Assembly (NCBI GenBank): GCA_963832725.1
Contig: CAWHVG010000005.1
Coordinates: forward strand, 248,001 to 312,000
Reading direction: 5' to 3'
From: JAEZBP01 sp963832725
Lineage (GTDB): Bacteria; Myxococcota_A; Polyangia; Polyangiales; Sandaracinaceae
DNA length: 64,000 nucleotides
Shown here: piece after piece, positions 1 to 8,540 of the stretch
How positions within the stretch are numbered: position 1 is the stretch's first letter
How the letters are laid out: each line of letters opens with the position of its first letter
Made by a program: the position numbers and the translations under genes
Notes under the pieces: model-generated
Databases searched by the model: none
Seen by the model: only the letters and a program-made list of their open reading frames with translations
Told to the model about the DNA's origin: nothing

Positions 1-291
1 CCCTGGGCGATCCCGAGCTGGGTCTGGCCCACGCCGCGAGAGTGGCTCCTGCTCGTGGCGGTCGGCGTCGCCACGCAGATCGGGCAGGTGCAGATGACCC
101 GCGGGCTGCACCTCGAGAGCACCGCGCGCGCCACGACGATCAGCTACGCGCAGGTGCTCTTCGCGTTCGTTTGGGGCCTCGCGCTCTTCGGCGAGGTGCC
201 GACGCTGGCCAGCGTGCTCGGCGCAGCGGCCATCGCCGCCGGCGTCATCGGGGTCGCTCGCGCGGCCGCTCGACGCGCCGCCCCGGCCTGA
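1..291 (+). CDS. EamA/DMT-family transporter, C-terminal fragment
   Basis: The reading frame is open from the window edge, so the 5' part is missing. The 96 visible residues show two hydrophobic segments (LLLVAVGVATQIG near residues 16-28 and FAFVWGLALFGE near 54-65, then VLGAAAIAAGVIGVARA). The order small-residue helix, QMTRGL, YAQVLFAFVWG, ...AAAIAAGVI is typical of the second EamA repeat of drug/metabolite inner-membrane exporters. The tail is Ala/Arg-rich and cytoplasmic. The substrate cannot be read from this fragment. The gene converges on the downstream CPBP protease, with only 6 bp between the stops. Confidence 0.75.
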   Translation, partial: PWAIPSWVWPTPREWLLLVAVGVATQIGQVQMTRGLHLESTARATTISYAQVLFAFVWGLALFGEVPTLASVLGAAAIAAGVIGVARAAARRAAPA

Positions 292-297
292 GCAGCT

Positions 298-1038
298 TCA
301 CCGCACGAAGAAGACGATCAGGTCGTAGATCGCGTGCGTGTAAACGGCGACGGCGAAGCCGCGGAAGCGGTACACGGCCACGAGGTACAGGCCGGCCAGC
401 ATGCGGAAGACGAAGCTGACGAACTGGAAGCTGTCGCCGAGCGCGCCGACGTAGTGGATGGCGCTGAACGCGATCGAGGAGACCACGGCGGCGATCCAGC
501 CTGCCTTCACCTTCGAGAGCCGGGCGAAGCGCGAGAGGAGCCACGCGCCACCGCCGAAGAGCCCGACCCGGAACACCAGCTCCTCGTGGAAGCCCGCGCC
601 GGCGGCCATCACGATCTTCTCGAGCGGGCTCATCGCCCGCGGGCCGACCTGCCAGTCGAAGAGCTGATTCGTCGCCCAGCCGACCAGGAAGAACATCAGG
701 ATGGCGAGGAACACGCTCTCGCCGAGCACGGGCAAGAGCTCCGCCGGCTTGATCGCGCCGCGCCGCCGCAACACGTACGCCGCCACCGCGATGGCCGCGG
801 CGTACCCCAGCGTGACGCCGACGTAGCCGAGCAAGCTCCGGTTCAAGAGCTCGAAGGTGAGCGTCGAGACGAGATCGACCCCGTTCCGGAGATCGATGCC
901 CAGGATGCCGAGGTGGTAGAGCAGGAAGACCGGGATGGTCAGGAGCAGGCTCGTGAGGGGATCGTGCCGGCGGGTGAGGTAGGCCCGCACGCCTCCCTTC
1001 GAGGGGCTCCGTTCTCGTTCCGGTCGATGGCTCGCCAC
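298..1038 (-). CDS. CPBP-family intramembrane metalloprotease
   Basis: A polytopic membrane protein of about 246 residues. It carries the CAAX-protease/bacteriocin-processing signature: HEELVFR near residues 151-157 (EExxxR-type motif), FSAIHYVG in the next helix and a late HAIYDLIVFF helix. Together these supply the Glu and His residues expected for an intramembrane metal site. I chose the GTG at 1038 because AGGAG lies about 8 bases upstream; the frame stays open to an ATG at 1122, but that extension is Arg-rich and unlike a CPBP N-terminus. The family (Abi/Rce1-like) cleaves peptides or prenylated tails in the membrane. The bacterial substrate is unknown, and no bacteriocin gene is adjacent. 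Confidence 0.8.
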   Translation of the reverse strand: MASHRPERERSPSKGGVRAYLTRRHDPLTSLLLTIPVFLLYHLGILGIDLRNGVDLVSTLTFELLNRSLLGYVGVTLGYAAAIAVAAYVLRRRGAIKPAELLPVLGESVFLAILMFFLVGWATNQLFDWQVGPRAMSPLEKIVMAAGAGFHEELVFRVGLFGGGAWLLSRFARLSKVKAGWIAAVVSSIAFSAIHYVGALGDSFQFVSFVFRMLAGLYLVAVYRFRGFAVAVYTHAIYDLIVFFVR

Positions 1039-1365
1039 GACGTCTTCTCCTACACCCAGGGCGCGCTTCCGATTCCGAAGCAGGCCATTGGCAGGCTCGC
1101 ATGTGTGGCCAACCGGTGCCACGCGTCGCGCTCGCCCTCACCCTCCAAATGGACCCCGGCACAGGGGCCGAAAGGGGCGACGCCGCAGCCTCGCGAATTC
1201 TCGTTCGCCGGCCTCCTTCGCGACCGGCAACCGGCGCCGACCGATCGGCGAAGACGACGACGCCGAGCCGATGGGTCGGGCCCGCGACGAGCCACGCTCG
1301 CGCTCTCGCCGAACGCGCGCTTCCCGTTTGTCACCCGTCAGGCCATCGGATAGGTTGGCGCCGCG

Positions 1366-1863
1366 ATGAAGTACAAGGTCACGATCCAGGGTCGCGAGCG
1401 CGAAGTCGACGTGATGGTCACCGGCGGCGGCAGCGTCAGCGTGTCGATGGACGGCACGCCCGTCGACGCCGACGTGGAGCGGGTCCCGGGCGGGCTGAGC
1501 CTGCGCCTCGACCACCGCGTCTACGACATCGTGGTGGGAGGCAAGCCCGAGGCGATGCACCTGGCCGCCCGCGAGGCGCGCGCCAAGGCGGAGGTGATCT
1601 CCGAGCGGATGCGCGCCCGCGCCCAGCGGCGAGGCGCCTCCGGCAGCGCCGAGAAGGAGCTGCGCGCACCGATGCCGGGACGTGTGGTCAAGGTGCTCGT
1701 CGCCGAGGGAGACACCGTCGCCGAGGGCGATCCCTGCGTCGTGATCGAGGCGATGAAGATGGAGAACGAGCTGCGCGCGCCGGCCGAGGCCAAGGTCGCC
1801 TCCGTGCACGTCGCCGAGGGCGCGAGCGTCGAGAGCCAGGCCCTGCTCGTCGCGTTCGAGTGA
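1366..1863 (+). CDS. biotin/lipoyl-attachment carrier protein of an acyl-CoA carboxylase
   Basis: 165 residues. The C-terminal domain (about 97-165) is a biotinyl domain: APMPGRVVKVLVAEGD, then EAMKMEN with Lys131 as the predicted biotinylation site, then a symmetric second half ending ESQALLVAFE. The N-terminal part resembles the extended linker region of propionyl/acetyl-CoA carboxylase carrier subunits. The protein would shuttle carboxybiotin between a biotin carboxylase and a carboxyltransferase, neither of which is in the window. It is monocistronic here. A palindromic intergenic element lies between its stop and the convergent regulator gene. Confidence 0.88.
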   Translation: MKYKVTIQGREREVDVMVTGGGSVSVSMDGTPVDADVERVPGGLSLRLDHRVYDIVVGGKPEAMHLAAREARAKAEVISERMRARAQRRGASGSAEKELRAPMPGRVVKVLVAEGDTVAEGDPCVVIEAMKMENELRAPAEAKVASVHVAEGASVESQALLVAFE

Positions 1864-1882
1864 GCGCGGCTATTCGTCCCGG

Positions 1883-1971
1883 CCCGAGCTCCGTCCCCGC
1901 GATTTCGCGCGAGTCGCAGCCCGGCCGAAGTCCCCGTACCGCGTTGCCACGAACACGGAACGGACTTCGCG
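1883..1971. repeat. imperfect-palindrome intergenic element, copy 1
   Basis: The left arm begins CCCGAGCTCCGTCC and the right arm contains CACGGAACGGACTTCG, so the ends pair imperfectly. Related elements with the same arm sequences lie at 6332-6451 and 59044-59168. This copy sits between two convergent gene ends, where a bidirectional terminator would be useful. It is either a dispersed REP/MITE-like repeat or a recurrent terminator type. Confidence 0.5.
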
Positions 1972-1980
1972 CCTTCGGGA

Positions 1981-3336
1981 CTATTTGATGCCGTAGTCCT
2001 TGATCTTGTAGAGCAGCGCGCGGTGGCTGATCTCGAGCAGCTTGCTGGCCTGTGTGCGGTTGCCGCCGGTCTTCTCCAGCGCCTTTCGGATCAGCGTCTC
2101 CTCGATGTAGCGAGCCGTCTTCTTGATCGACAGCTCGCCGCTCGAGATCACGGCGGCCACCGGGTAGGGCTCGCGCAGTCGATCCGGTAGGTCGGCGTCG
2201 CTCAGCACGTCGCGCTCGGCCAGCACCATCGCGCGCTCCACGACGTTCTCCAGCTCGCGCACGTTCCCGGGCCAGTGATAGGCGATCAGCCTCTTCTTGG
2301 CCGCTGCGTCCAGCCCTCGGATGCGCGTGCCGAGCCGGGTGTTGTTCCGCTCGAGGAAGAAGTCGATCAAGAGCGGCAGGTCGTCGCGCCGATGGCGGAG
2401 CGGCGGCACGTGGATGGTGAGCACGTTGAGCCGGTAGAAGAGGTCCTCGCGAAAGCGGCCCTCTTCGACCTCCTCGGGCAAATCGCGCACCGTGGCGGCC
2501 ACCACCCGCACGTCCACCTCGCGGTCGCGGGTGTCGCCGAGGCGGCGCAGCGTGCCCTCCTGCAGCACGCGGAGGAGCTTCACCTGCGTGGCCAGCGGCA
2601 GCTCGCCGATCTCGTCGAGGAAGAGCGTGCCCTGGTGCGCCTCCTCGAAGAGGCCGGGCTTGTCGGCGTGGGCGCCGGTGAACGCGCCCCGGCGGTGCCC
2701 GAAGAGCTCGCTCTCGAGGAGTGACTCGGGGATGGCGCCGCAGTTGATCGCGACGAACTGAGACGAGGCGCGCGGGCTGCGCGAGTGGAGCGCCCGCGCG
2801 ACGAGCTCCTTGCCGGTGCCGCTCTCCCCCTGGATCAGCACGGTCGTGTCGTAGCCGGCCGCCTTGTCGACCACGCGGTAGACCTCGCGCATGGCCTCGC
2901 TCTTGCCGATCATCTCCTCGAACGTCGCAGCCTCGCGTACCTGTGCCTTCAGCGCGCGGTTCTCGCGCCGCAGACTCTCGCGCTCCTCCGCTTTTCGCAG
3001 CGCCAGCAGTACCTCGTCCTGCTTGAAGGGCTTGGCGACGTAGTCGTACGCGCCCGCCTTCATGGCCTCGAGCGCGAGCTCGACCGAGCCGTACGCGCTC
3101 ATGACGATGACGGTCGCGTCGATCCCCTGCTCGTTCAACGCGCGGGTCAGCTCGATGCCGCTCATCCCGCCCATCCGGACGTCGGCCAGGATGAAGTCCG
3201 GCGCCTCGCGCGCCGCGCTCTCGAGCGCTGCCTCGCCGCTCGCCACCGCCTCCACGTCGTAGCCGTGCCGGCGGAGCAAGGTCTGCAGCACGAGGCGGAT
3301 GTTCTCTTCGTCGTCGGCGACCAGGACCCGGGCCAT
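1981..3336 (-). CDS. sigma-54-dependent response regulator, NtrC family
   Basis: 451 residues with three modules. A receiver domain (about 1-118) has the acidic DDEEN pocket, a phospho-acceptor Asp near 52 in LADVRMGG and the conserved Lys in YVAKPF. An AAA+ domain (about 140-370) has Walker A GESGTGKE, the sigma-54 contact loop GAFTGA near 217-222 and LFLDEIGELP as Walker B. A C-terminal Fis-type helix-turn-helix follows (NRTQASKLLEISHRALLYK). It would activate sigma-54 promoters on phosphorylation. No histidine kinase is adjacent, so it is an orphan in this window. The start at 3336 gives the canonical MARVLVADDE receiver start; in-frame ATGs at 3345 and 3348 are possible. A divergent promoter region separates it from the gene at 3437. 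Confidence 0.92.
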   Translation of the reverse strand: MARVLVADDEENIRLVLQTLLRRHGYDVEAVASGEAALESAAREAPDFILADVRMGGMSGIELTRALNEQGIDATVIVMSAYGSVELALEAMKAGAYDYVAKPFKQDEVLLALRKAEERESLRRENRALKAQVREAATFEEMIGKSEAMREVYRVVDKAAGYDTTVLIQGESGTGKELVARALHSRSPRASSQFVAINCGAIPESLLESELFGHRRGAFTGAHADKPGLFEEAHQGTLFLDEIGELPLATQVKLLRVLQEGTLRRLGDTRDREVDVRVVAATVRDLPEEVEEGRFREDLFYRLNVLTIHVPPLRHRRDDLPLLIDFFLERNNTRLGTRIRGLDAAAKKRLIAYHWPGNVRELENVVERAMVLAERDVLSDADLPDRLREPYPVAAVISSGELSIKKTARYIEETLIRKALEKTGGNRTQASKLLEISHRALLYKIKDYGIK

Positions 3337-3436
3337 CGCGGCCATCATACCGCGACGAGGCCCGCGCGGAGTCGGAGCGTTCCGCGCGCACGCTCGAACC
3401 CGTCCTCGCGCTCGCCGCGCTACCCTCTCGACGCTC

Positions 3437-4069
3437 ATGCCTTCGAAGCGCACGTGGCGCCGCTTCCCGCTCGTCATGGCGCTCGCGGCGCTGGCGGTGA
3501 GCTGCGGCGTGCCCGGCCGCGAGCTCTTCCTGCCGCGGATGCCACTGCACCGGGCCGACGCCATCGTGGTGCTCGGCAACCGCCCGGCCATCACCGCCTC
3601 AGGCGAAGTCGCGCCGGAGACCGCCCGCCGGGTGCGCCGCGGCGTGGAGCTCTACCGCGAAGGGCTGGCGCCGCGCTTCGTGGTCACGGGCGGACGGGAT
3701 CCGAACGGCGCCGTCGAGGCCGACGTGATGGCGCGCTACGCCGAGGAGCAGGGCGTCCCCGCGGAGGCCATCGTGCGCGAGCGTCGCTCCCAGGACACGG
3801 CGGAGAACGCCGGCTACTCCGTCGCCGCGCTCTGCCGCGGGCGTCCGGACTGCCACCCGCGCGTCATCGTGGTGAGCTCGCCCTACCACCTGCGCCGCGC
3901 CGTGCTTCTCTTCCGCTGCGCCGGCGCCCGTTCGCAGCACGCGGCCACCGCGGTGCCGGACGACTTCGGCTACGAGCTGAAGTTCGCCCTCTACGAGTAC
4001 GGCGCGCGGCTGTCCTACGTCTTCGACGACGCCTGCGCCCGCGCCCGTCGAGGCGCCCAAGCGCGCTGA
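3437..4069 (+). CDS. DUF218 (YdcF/SanA-like) lipoprotein
   Basis: 210 residues. The N-terminus is a lipoprotein signal (LALAVSC-type lipobox; residues LAALAVSCG). The DUF218 fold follows: ADAIVVLGNRP strand, a polar helix RRGVELYREG, FVVTGGRDPNG, SQDTAENA, and IVVSSPYHLRRA. The family is linked to envelope or surface-polysaccharide integrity (SanA, ElyC, YdcF), and its biochemical activity is poorly defined. It is divergent from the sigma-54 regulator, with about 100 bp between starts. A paralogue lies at 33356-33913. Confidence 0.8.
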   Translation: MPSKRTWRRFPLVMALAALAVSCGVPGRELFLPRMPLHRADAIVVLGNRPAITASGEVAPETARRVRRGVELYREGLAPRFVVTGGRDPNGAVEADVMARYAEEQGVPAEAIVRERRSQDTAENAGYSVAALCRGRPDCHPRVIVVSSPYHLRRAVLLFRCAGARSQHAATAVPDDFGYELKFALYEYGARLSYVFDDACARARRGAQAR

Positions 4070-4180
4070 CGCCGACCCTCGCTCGCTCGACACGAGTACG
4101 CCGCAGCCGTCCTGCGTCTTCGGCGACTCGCGCGCCCGACGTGGCGCGACGCGCGCTGCGAACATTCCGGGCTCGCTCGC

Positions 4181-4558
4181 TCAGGGCGAGTCGTAGCCGA
4201 CGTCGCGGATTCCTTCGATACGCTCGACGTCGCCGCGCTCCGCGATGCGGTGCAGCGTCTCGGGCTCGACGCTGCCGATCGCCTGATGTCCCATCCGGTT
4301 GAGTAGGAGCGCGGAGAGCTCATCGTCGGTGGGCATCTCGTTGAAGAAGACCTTGATCGGGATGCGCGCTCCCTCTCCCTCACGGACGCGCATGCGGAGA
4401 TCCGGGTCGAGCTTGCTGAGCTGCGCCGGCGTCCAATCGGCGCCGCGCGCCTCCGCTTGCGGGGTACGGGGCGCCGACCTCGCGGACCCACCGCATCCCA
4501 GCGCCATCAGCGCCATCAGCGCAGGCGCGAACAACCAACGAGTCTGTCCTGCCATCAT
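4181..4558 (-). CDS. small lipoprotein, unknown function
   Basis: 125 residues beginning with a lipoprotein signal peptide (LMALMALGCGG lipobox, Cys near residue 22). The mature part has IPIKVFFNEMPTDDEL followed by ETLHRIAERGDVERIEGI. This vaguely recalls the alpha/beta prodomain of subtilases (inhibitor I9), where a sequence like 'iAarpdVerIe' is common. No protease gene is adjacent, so this is only a fold suggestion. The gene is monocistronic and convergent with the DUF218 gene. Confidence 0.55.
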   Translation of the reverse strand: MMAGQTRWLFAPALMALMALGCGGSARSAPRTPQAEARGADWTPAQLSKLDPDLRMRVREGEGARIPIKVFFNEMPTDDELSALLLNRMGHQAIGSVEPETLHRIAERGDVERIEGIRDVGYDSP

Positions 4559-4807
4559 CGATCACCGTTTCCCTGCACCGCCGAAACGTTCGATGCGCAC
4601 GCCCGCCTCGCGCGGAGGTTCCCCGCCTCGGGCCGCGCCAGCGCCGCGGCTCCATCGAGCGGGCGGCGAGGTCGGCGTGGCGACCATACGCGTCCAAGTA
4701 GATCCACGCGGGACCGCCTCAACCGAGACCGCGCGCGCGTCGCAGCGACCGGAACGTTCGACGAGCCGCGCCGGGGACACTATCGTCAGCCACCTTCGAG
4801 CAGGAAC

Positions 4808-5176
4808 GTGAGCGACCCCAAGAACCAGAACGGCTCGCCCTTCGCGTCGCTGGCGAAGCTGAAGGACGCCCTCCCCGAAGGGCCGACGCCCGAGGCCGAA
4901 GAACGAGCCCCGGAGCCGGCGAAGATCGATCCCTACGCAGGGAAGATCGTCGTCACCCAAACCCGCAAGGGGCGCGGCGGCAAGACGGTCACCACCGTCG
5001 ACGGGATCCGCGCCGACGCCGCGCTGCGCGACACCATCGCCCGCGAGCTCCGGAGCGCGCTCGGCTGCGGCGCGCACGTGGAGGGCGAGACCATCGTGAT
5101 CTCGGGAAAGCAGTCCGCGCGTGTCCGCGAGTGGCTCGAAGCCCGCGGCGCCAAGCGGATCGTCATCGGCGGCTGA
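4808..5176 (+). CDS. SUI1/eIF1-like translation factor (YciH family)
   Basis: 122 residues from a GTG start preceded by GAGCAGGAAC. An acidic, Pro-rich N-terminus (about 1-40) leads into a compact SUI1 domain: KIVVTQTRKGRGGKTVTTVDGI, an LRSALGCGAHVEGETIVISG strand pair, and a terminal RVREWLEARGAKRIVIGG. The Arg/Gly/Lys-rich loop and the closing GAKR..I..GG are the family hallmarks. Bacterial SUI1 proteins are thought to act in initiation fidelity, though this is weakly established. The 3' end of this gene is duplicated immediately downstream in decayed form. Confidence 0.85.
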   Translation: MSDPKNQNGSPFASLAKLKDALPEGPTPEAEERAPEPAKIDPYAGKIVVTQTRKGRGGKTVTTVDGIRADAALRDTIARELRSALGCGAHVEGETIVISGKQSARVREWLEARGAKRIVIGG

Positions 5177-5187
5177 GCGCCTTCGAC

Positions 5188-5323
5188 CGCGAGCTCCGCT
5201 GCGGCGCGCAGCGTGGAGGGCGCGACGATCCACGCACAGGGAAAGCGGTTCCCGCGTGCGCGAGTGGCTCGAGCCCCGCCGCGCCAAGCGGATCATCATC
5301 GGCACTGAGCGCCTTCGACCGCG
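5188..5323 (+). pseudogene. decayed tandem copy of the SUI1 gene 3' end
   Basis: The segment repeats, in the same order, landmarks of 5041-5190: CCGCGAGCTCCG, GCGGCGCGCA, GTGGAGGGCG, CAGGGAAAGC, GCGAGTGGCTCGA, GCGCCAAGCGGATC, ATCGGC, then TGAGCGCCTTCGACCGCG. Several indels destroy the frame. The duplicated unit also carries bases just downstream of the SUI1 stop, so it arose as a direct tandem duplication of about 145 bp rather than as a separate gene. Confidence 0.8.
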
Positions 5324-5406
5324 CGTCCGCGAGTCGGAGGCTCCGTTCGGGACGGCGCCACTCGCGGAAGCGGCGCGCGAGCACGATCCGCGATATCCCC
5401 CCGGCG

Positions 5407-6468
5407 ATGGCTGCTCTGTCGCGAATCGGCCTCGCCGTCTCGATCGTCCTCCTCGGCGCCTGCGGCGGCAGTGCGCCCCAGCCGAGCGTGCCGGAAGGCC
5501 GGCGGATCATCGCGCTGCCCAGCGGACGCAACGTCTCGTTCGGCGCGTTCGCCGATGCGCTCGAGGCGGCCAAAGTCGTCTACGTCGGCGAGCACCACGA
5601 CCGCGAAGCCGACCACCACGCGCAGCTCGCCGTGCTCGAATCGCTCTACGCCCGCGACCCTTCACTCGCGCTCGGCCTGGAGATGGTGCAGCACCCGTTC
5701 CAGGCCGCGTTGGACGCGTTCGTGGCGGGCGACATCGACGAGGACACGCTCCTGTCGCGCATCGACTGGCGCGAGCGCTGGGGCTTCGGCTGGCCGCTAT
5801 ACCGGCCGATGTTCTGGTTCGCTCGCGAGCACCACCTGCCCATCGTCGCCCTGAACGCGCCGGTGGAGCTGAGCCGCGCCGTCGTCCGCCAGGGCCTCGA
5901 CGCGCTCGATCCCGCGCAGCGCGCCGCGCTGCCCGAGCTCGATCTGACCAACACCGCGCACCGCGCGATGGTGGAGGATGCGCTGCACGATCACCCCGGG
6001 CTCGATGCGACGCAGCTCGATCGCTTCTACGCCGCGCAGGTGGTGTGGGACGAGACGATGGCGGACCGCGCGGCGCGCTTCCTGGCCCGGCGCGGGGCCC
6101 CCGACCGCATGCTGGTGCTGGCGGGCACGATGCACGTTCGGGCCGGACTCGGGATCCCCTCGCGCGCGGCGCGACGCGGCGCTGCGCCCTACGTCATCGT
6201 GATGCCGGTCGCCGAGAGCGAGCTCGACGAAGCGCTCCGCGAGAGCCCACCGGTCGCGGACTTCCTCTGGGTCACGCCCGATTCCGCCGGACGAGACGGA
6301 GACCGATTCCGACGATCCGTAATGCCCTCGTCCCGAAGCTCGATCCGGGTTTCGGCAGCCTCCGGACGAACGTCGGGGCGTCGGCACGGCTCGACCTCCG
6401 AACGAAGTGCGAGGCGCCTGCTACGCGCACGAAACCGGGAACGGAGCTCGGAGCGGGCGTACCAGTGA
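5407..6468 (+). CDS. ChaN-family (haem/iron-regulated) lipoprotein
   Basis: A lipoprotein signal (SIVLLGACGG) precedes a ChaN-like domain: KVVYVGEHHDREADHH near residues 57-72, LGLEMVQHPFQ, and MLVLAGTMHVRAGLGIP. The His-rich N-terminal motif and the late 'aG.gH' motif are the family signature. ChaN of Campylobacter binds haem at the outer membrane. As written the frame runs to 6468, but the last 49 codons are compositionally odd and run through a palindromic repeat. Removing one T from GATTC at 6305-6309 makes a GATC and gives the ending ...GDRSDDP followed by TAA at 6320-6322, just before the repeat. I think 6322 is the true end. Confidence 0.82.
   Translation: MAALSRIGLAVSIVLLGACGGSAPQPSVPEGRRIIALPSGRNVSFGAFADALEAAKVVYVGEHHDREADHHAQLAVLESLYARDPSLALGLEMVQHPFQAALDAFVAGDIDEDTLLSRIDWRERWGFGWPLYRPMFWFAREHHLPIVALNAPVELSRAVVRQGLDALDPAQRAALPELDLTNTAHRAMVEDALHDHPGLDATQLDRFYAAQVVWDETMADRAARFLARRGAPDRMLVLAGTMHVRAGLGIPSRAARRGAAPYVIVMPVAESELDEALRESPPVADFLWVTPDSAGRDGDRFRRSVMPSSRSSIRVSAASGRTSGRRHGSTSERSARRLLRARNRERSSERAYQ
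6332..6451. repeat. imperfect-palindrome intergenic element, copy 2
   Basis: The left arm is CCCGAAGCTCGATCCGGGTT and the right arm is CGAAACCGGGAACGGAGCTCGG, complementary over most of their length. It shares arms with the elements at 1883-1971 and 59044-59168. It lies between the ChaN gene and the next gene on the same strand. Confidence 0.5.
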
Positions 6469-6514
6469 GAAAACGCAAAAACCTTCGGCCCTCTCGGTTA
6501 TCATCGGAGCAGGC

Positions 6515-8440
6515 ATGGGGAAGCACGGAGTCGCCGAGCCGAAGGACCGAGACGAGTCGCGCGCGTTCATGAAGTCGCTCCTCGGCGACGTACGCGCGCT
6601 GGAGCGGATGCTCGAGACGGGGGACCTATTCGAGACCGCCCGACGCCGGATCGGCGCCGAGCAGGAGATGTTCCTCGTCGACAAGCAGCTCCGGCCCGCT
6701 CCGGTGGCGATGGAGGTGCTCCGCGACGCGGGCGATCCGCGGCTCACCACCGAGCTGGCGCGCTTCAACCTCGAGGCGAACGTCTCGCCGCGGCTCTTCG
6801 ACGCGTCGTGTCTCTCCGAGCTCGAGCAGGAGCTGAACGAGGTCGTGCGCCTGGCGAGCGACACGGCGCACGCGCATCACGCGCAGGTCCTCTTGGCCGG
6901 CATCCTGCCGACCCTGCGCCGCGCCGATCTGACGATGGCGAACATGACGCCGAACCCTCGCTACCGCGCGCTGAACGACATGTTGGTCGCGATGCGCGGC
7001 GGGGACTTCCACATCAGCATCGACGGCATCGACGAGATCGACGTCACGCACGACAACGTGATGTTCGAGGCCTGCAACACCAGCTTCCAGGTCCACTTCC
7101 AGGTGGCGCCGGCCGAGTTCGCGAAGCTCTACAACGTCGCGCAGCTCGTGACGGCGCCGGTGCTCGCCGCTGCCGTCAACTCGCCGCTTTTTCTGGGCTC
7201 GCGCCTCTGGCACGAGACCCGCGTCGCGCTCTTCTCGAGCGCGATCGACGATCGGGGCACCGCGCGCGCCGCCCGCGGCCTCAAGCCGCGCGTGTCCTTC
7301 GGCGATCAGTGGGTCCGCGAGTCGGTGCTGGAGATCTTCCGCGAGCAGATCGCCCGCTTCCGCGTCGTGCTCTCGGCACCCACAGCGGAAGACCCGATGG
7401 CCGCCATCGCCCGCGGCGAGGCGCCGGATCTGACCGCGCTGCGCCTGCACAACGGCACGGTCTACCGCTGGAACCGCGCCGTGTACGGCACCCAGGACGG
7501 CGTGGCGCACCTCCGGATCGAGAACCGCGTGCTCCCGAGCGGCCCGAGCATCCTCGACGAGGTCGCCAACGCGGCTTTCTTCTTCGGCCTCATGAGCGCC
7601 CTGCTCGAAGACGTCGGTGACCCGCAGTCCCGGATGGACTTCTTCGCCGCCAAGGACAACTTCTTCGCCGCCGCGCGACACGGCCTCAAAGCGCAGTTCA
7701 CCTGGATCGACGGGGAGACACTGACGGCGGCGGAGCTGATCAAGAACCGGCTCTTGCCGCTCGCGCGCGAAGGGCTGCGCCACTCCAAGATCGACGAGGG
7801 CGACATCGAGCGTTACCTCGGCGTGATCGAAGAGCGGGTCGGCAAGGGGCGCACCGGCGCGAGCTGGGCGCTCGAGTCGTACGCGGCGATGAGCAAGGAC
7901 GTGCGGGCGGACATGCGCGAGCGGCGCCTCGTGTCGGCCATGCTCGAGAACCAACGAGCCGGCACGCCGGTCCACGAGTGGCCGCTGTCCGAGCTGGGCG
8001 GCATCGGCGACGAAGAGGAAGAGTGGCGCCGCGGCCTGCAGTACGTCGGTCAGTTCATGAGCACCGATCTCTTCACGGTCCGCCCCGACGATCTCGTCGA
8101 CCTCGCCGCGAGCGTGATGGAGTGGGAGCACATCAAGCACGTGCCGGTCGAGGACGACGACGGACACCTCGTCGGGCTGGTCACCCACCGCAGCTTCCTG
8201 CGTTTGATCGGCCGCGGGCACCACGACGACGAAGCACCGCTGGTCGTACGCGACATCATGATCCCCGATCCCGTCGCGGTTCCGCCGGACACGCCCACGC
8301 TCGAAGCGATGAAGAAGATGCGCGAGGATCACGTCGGCTGCCTGCCCGTGGTCGAGAACGGCAAGCTGGTCGGCATCATCACTCAGAGCGATCTCGTCCA
8401 CGTCTCGACCGGCCTGCTCGAGCGCTTCCTCAAGGGCTGA
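6515..8440 (+). CDS. glutamate-cysteine ligase (GCS2)-like protein fused to a CBS-domain pair
   Basis: 641 residues. Residues about 35-430 match the GCS2/YbdK-type carboxylate-amine ligase fold (RRIGAEQEMFLVD with the acidic EQE, NLEANVSPR, NTSFQVHFQV, ENRVLPSGPS). Residues about 510-640 form two CBS motifs (MSTDLFTVRPDD...HVPVEDDDGHLVGLVTHRS and DIMIPDPVAVPPD...CLPVVENGKLVGIITQSDL). The N-terminal domain should join an amine to a gamma-carboxylate using ATP. CBS pairs usually bind adenosine nucleotides, so energy-state control of the ligase is a reasonable inference. The true amine acceptor is not deducible. ATG at 6515 follows GGAGCAGGC. Confidence 0.85.
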   Translation: MGKHGVAEPKDRDESRAFMKSLLGDVRALERMLETGDLFETARRRIGAEQEMFLVDKQLRPAPVAMEVLRDAGDPRLTTELARFNLEANVSPRLFDASCLSELEQELNEVVRLASDTAHAHHAQVLLAGILPTLRRADLTMANMTPNPRYRALNDMLVAMRGGDFHISIDGIDEIDVTHDNVMFEACNTSFQVHFQVAPAEFAKLYNVAQLVTAPVLAAAVNSPLFLGSRLWHETRVALFSSAIDDRGTARAARGLKPRVSFGDQWVRESVLEIFREQIARFRVVLSAPTAEDPMAAIARGEAPDLTALRLHNGTVYRWNRAVYGTQDGVAHLRIENRVLPSGPSILDEVANAAFFFGLMSALLEDVGDPQSRMDFFAAKDNFFAAARHGLKAQFTWIDGETLTAAELIKNRLLPLAREGLRHSKIDEGDIERYLGVIEERVGKGRTGASWALESYAAMSKDVRADMRERRLVSAMLENQRAGTPVHEWPLSELGGIGDEEEEWRRGLQYVGQFMSTDLFTVRPDDLVDLAASVMEWEHIKHVPVEDDDGHLVGLVTHRSFLRLIGRGHHDDEAPLVVRDIMIPDPVAVPPDTPTLEAMKKMREDHVGCLPVVENGKLVGIITQSDLVHVSTGLLERFLKG

Positions 8441-8540
8441 GCGGCGGCAGGACGATCGCGCTGGCGGTGGTCGACCGGGAAGGCCCGATCCGCGTAGGCT
8501 CTGCGGCCTGCGCCGGTCGTGCGCCTGCCGAGGAGATGCC

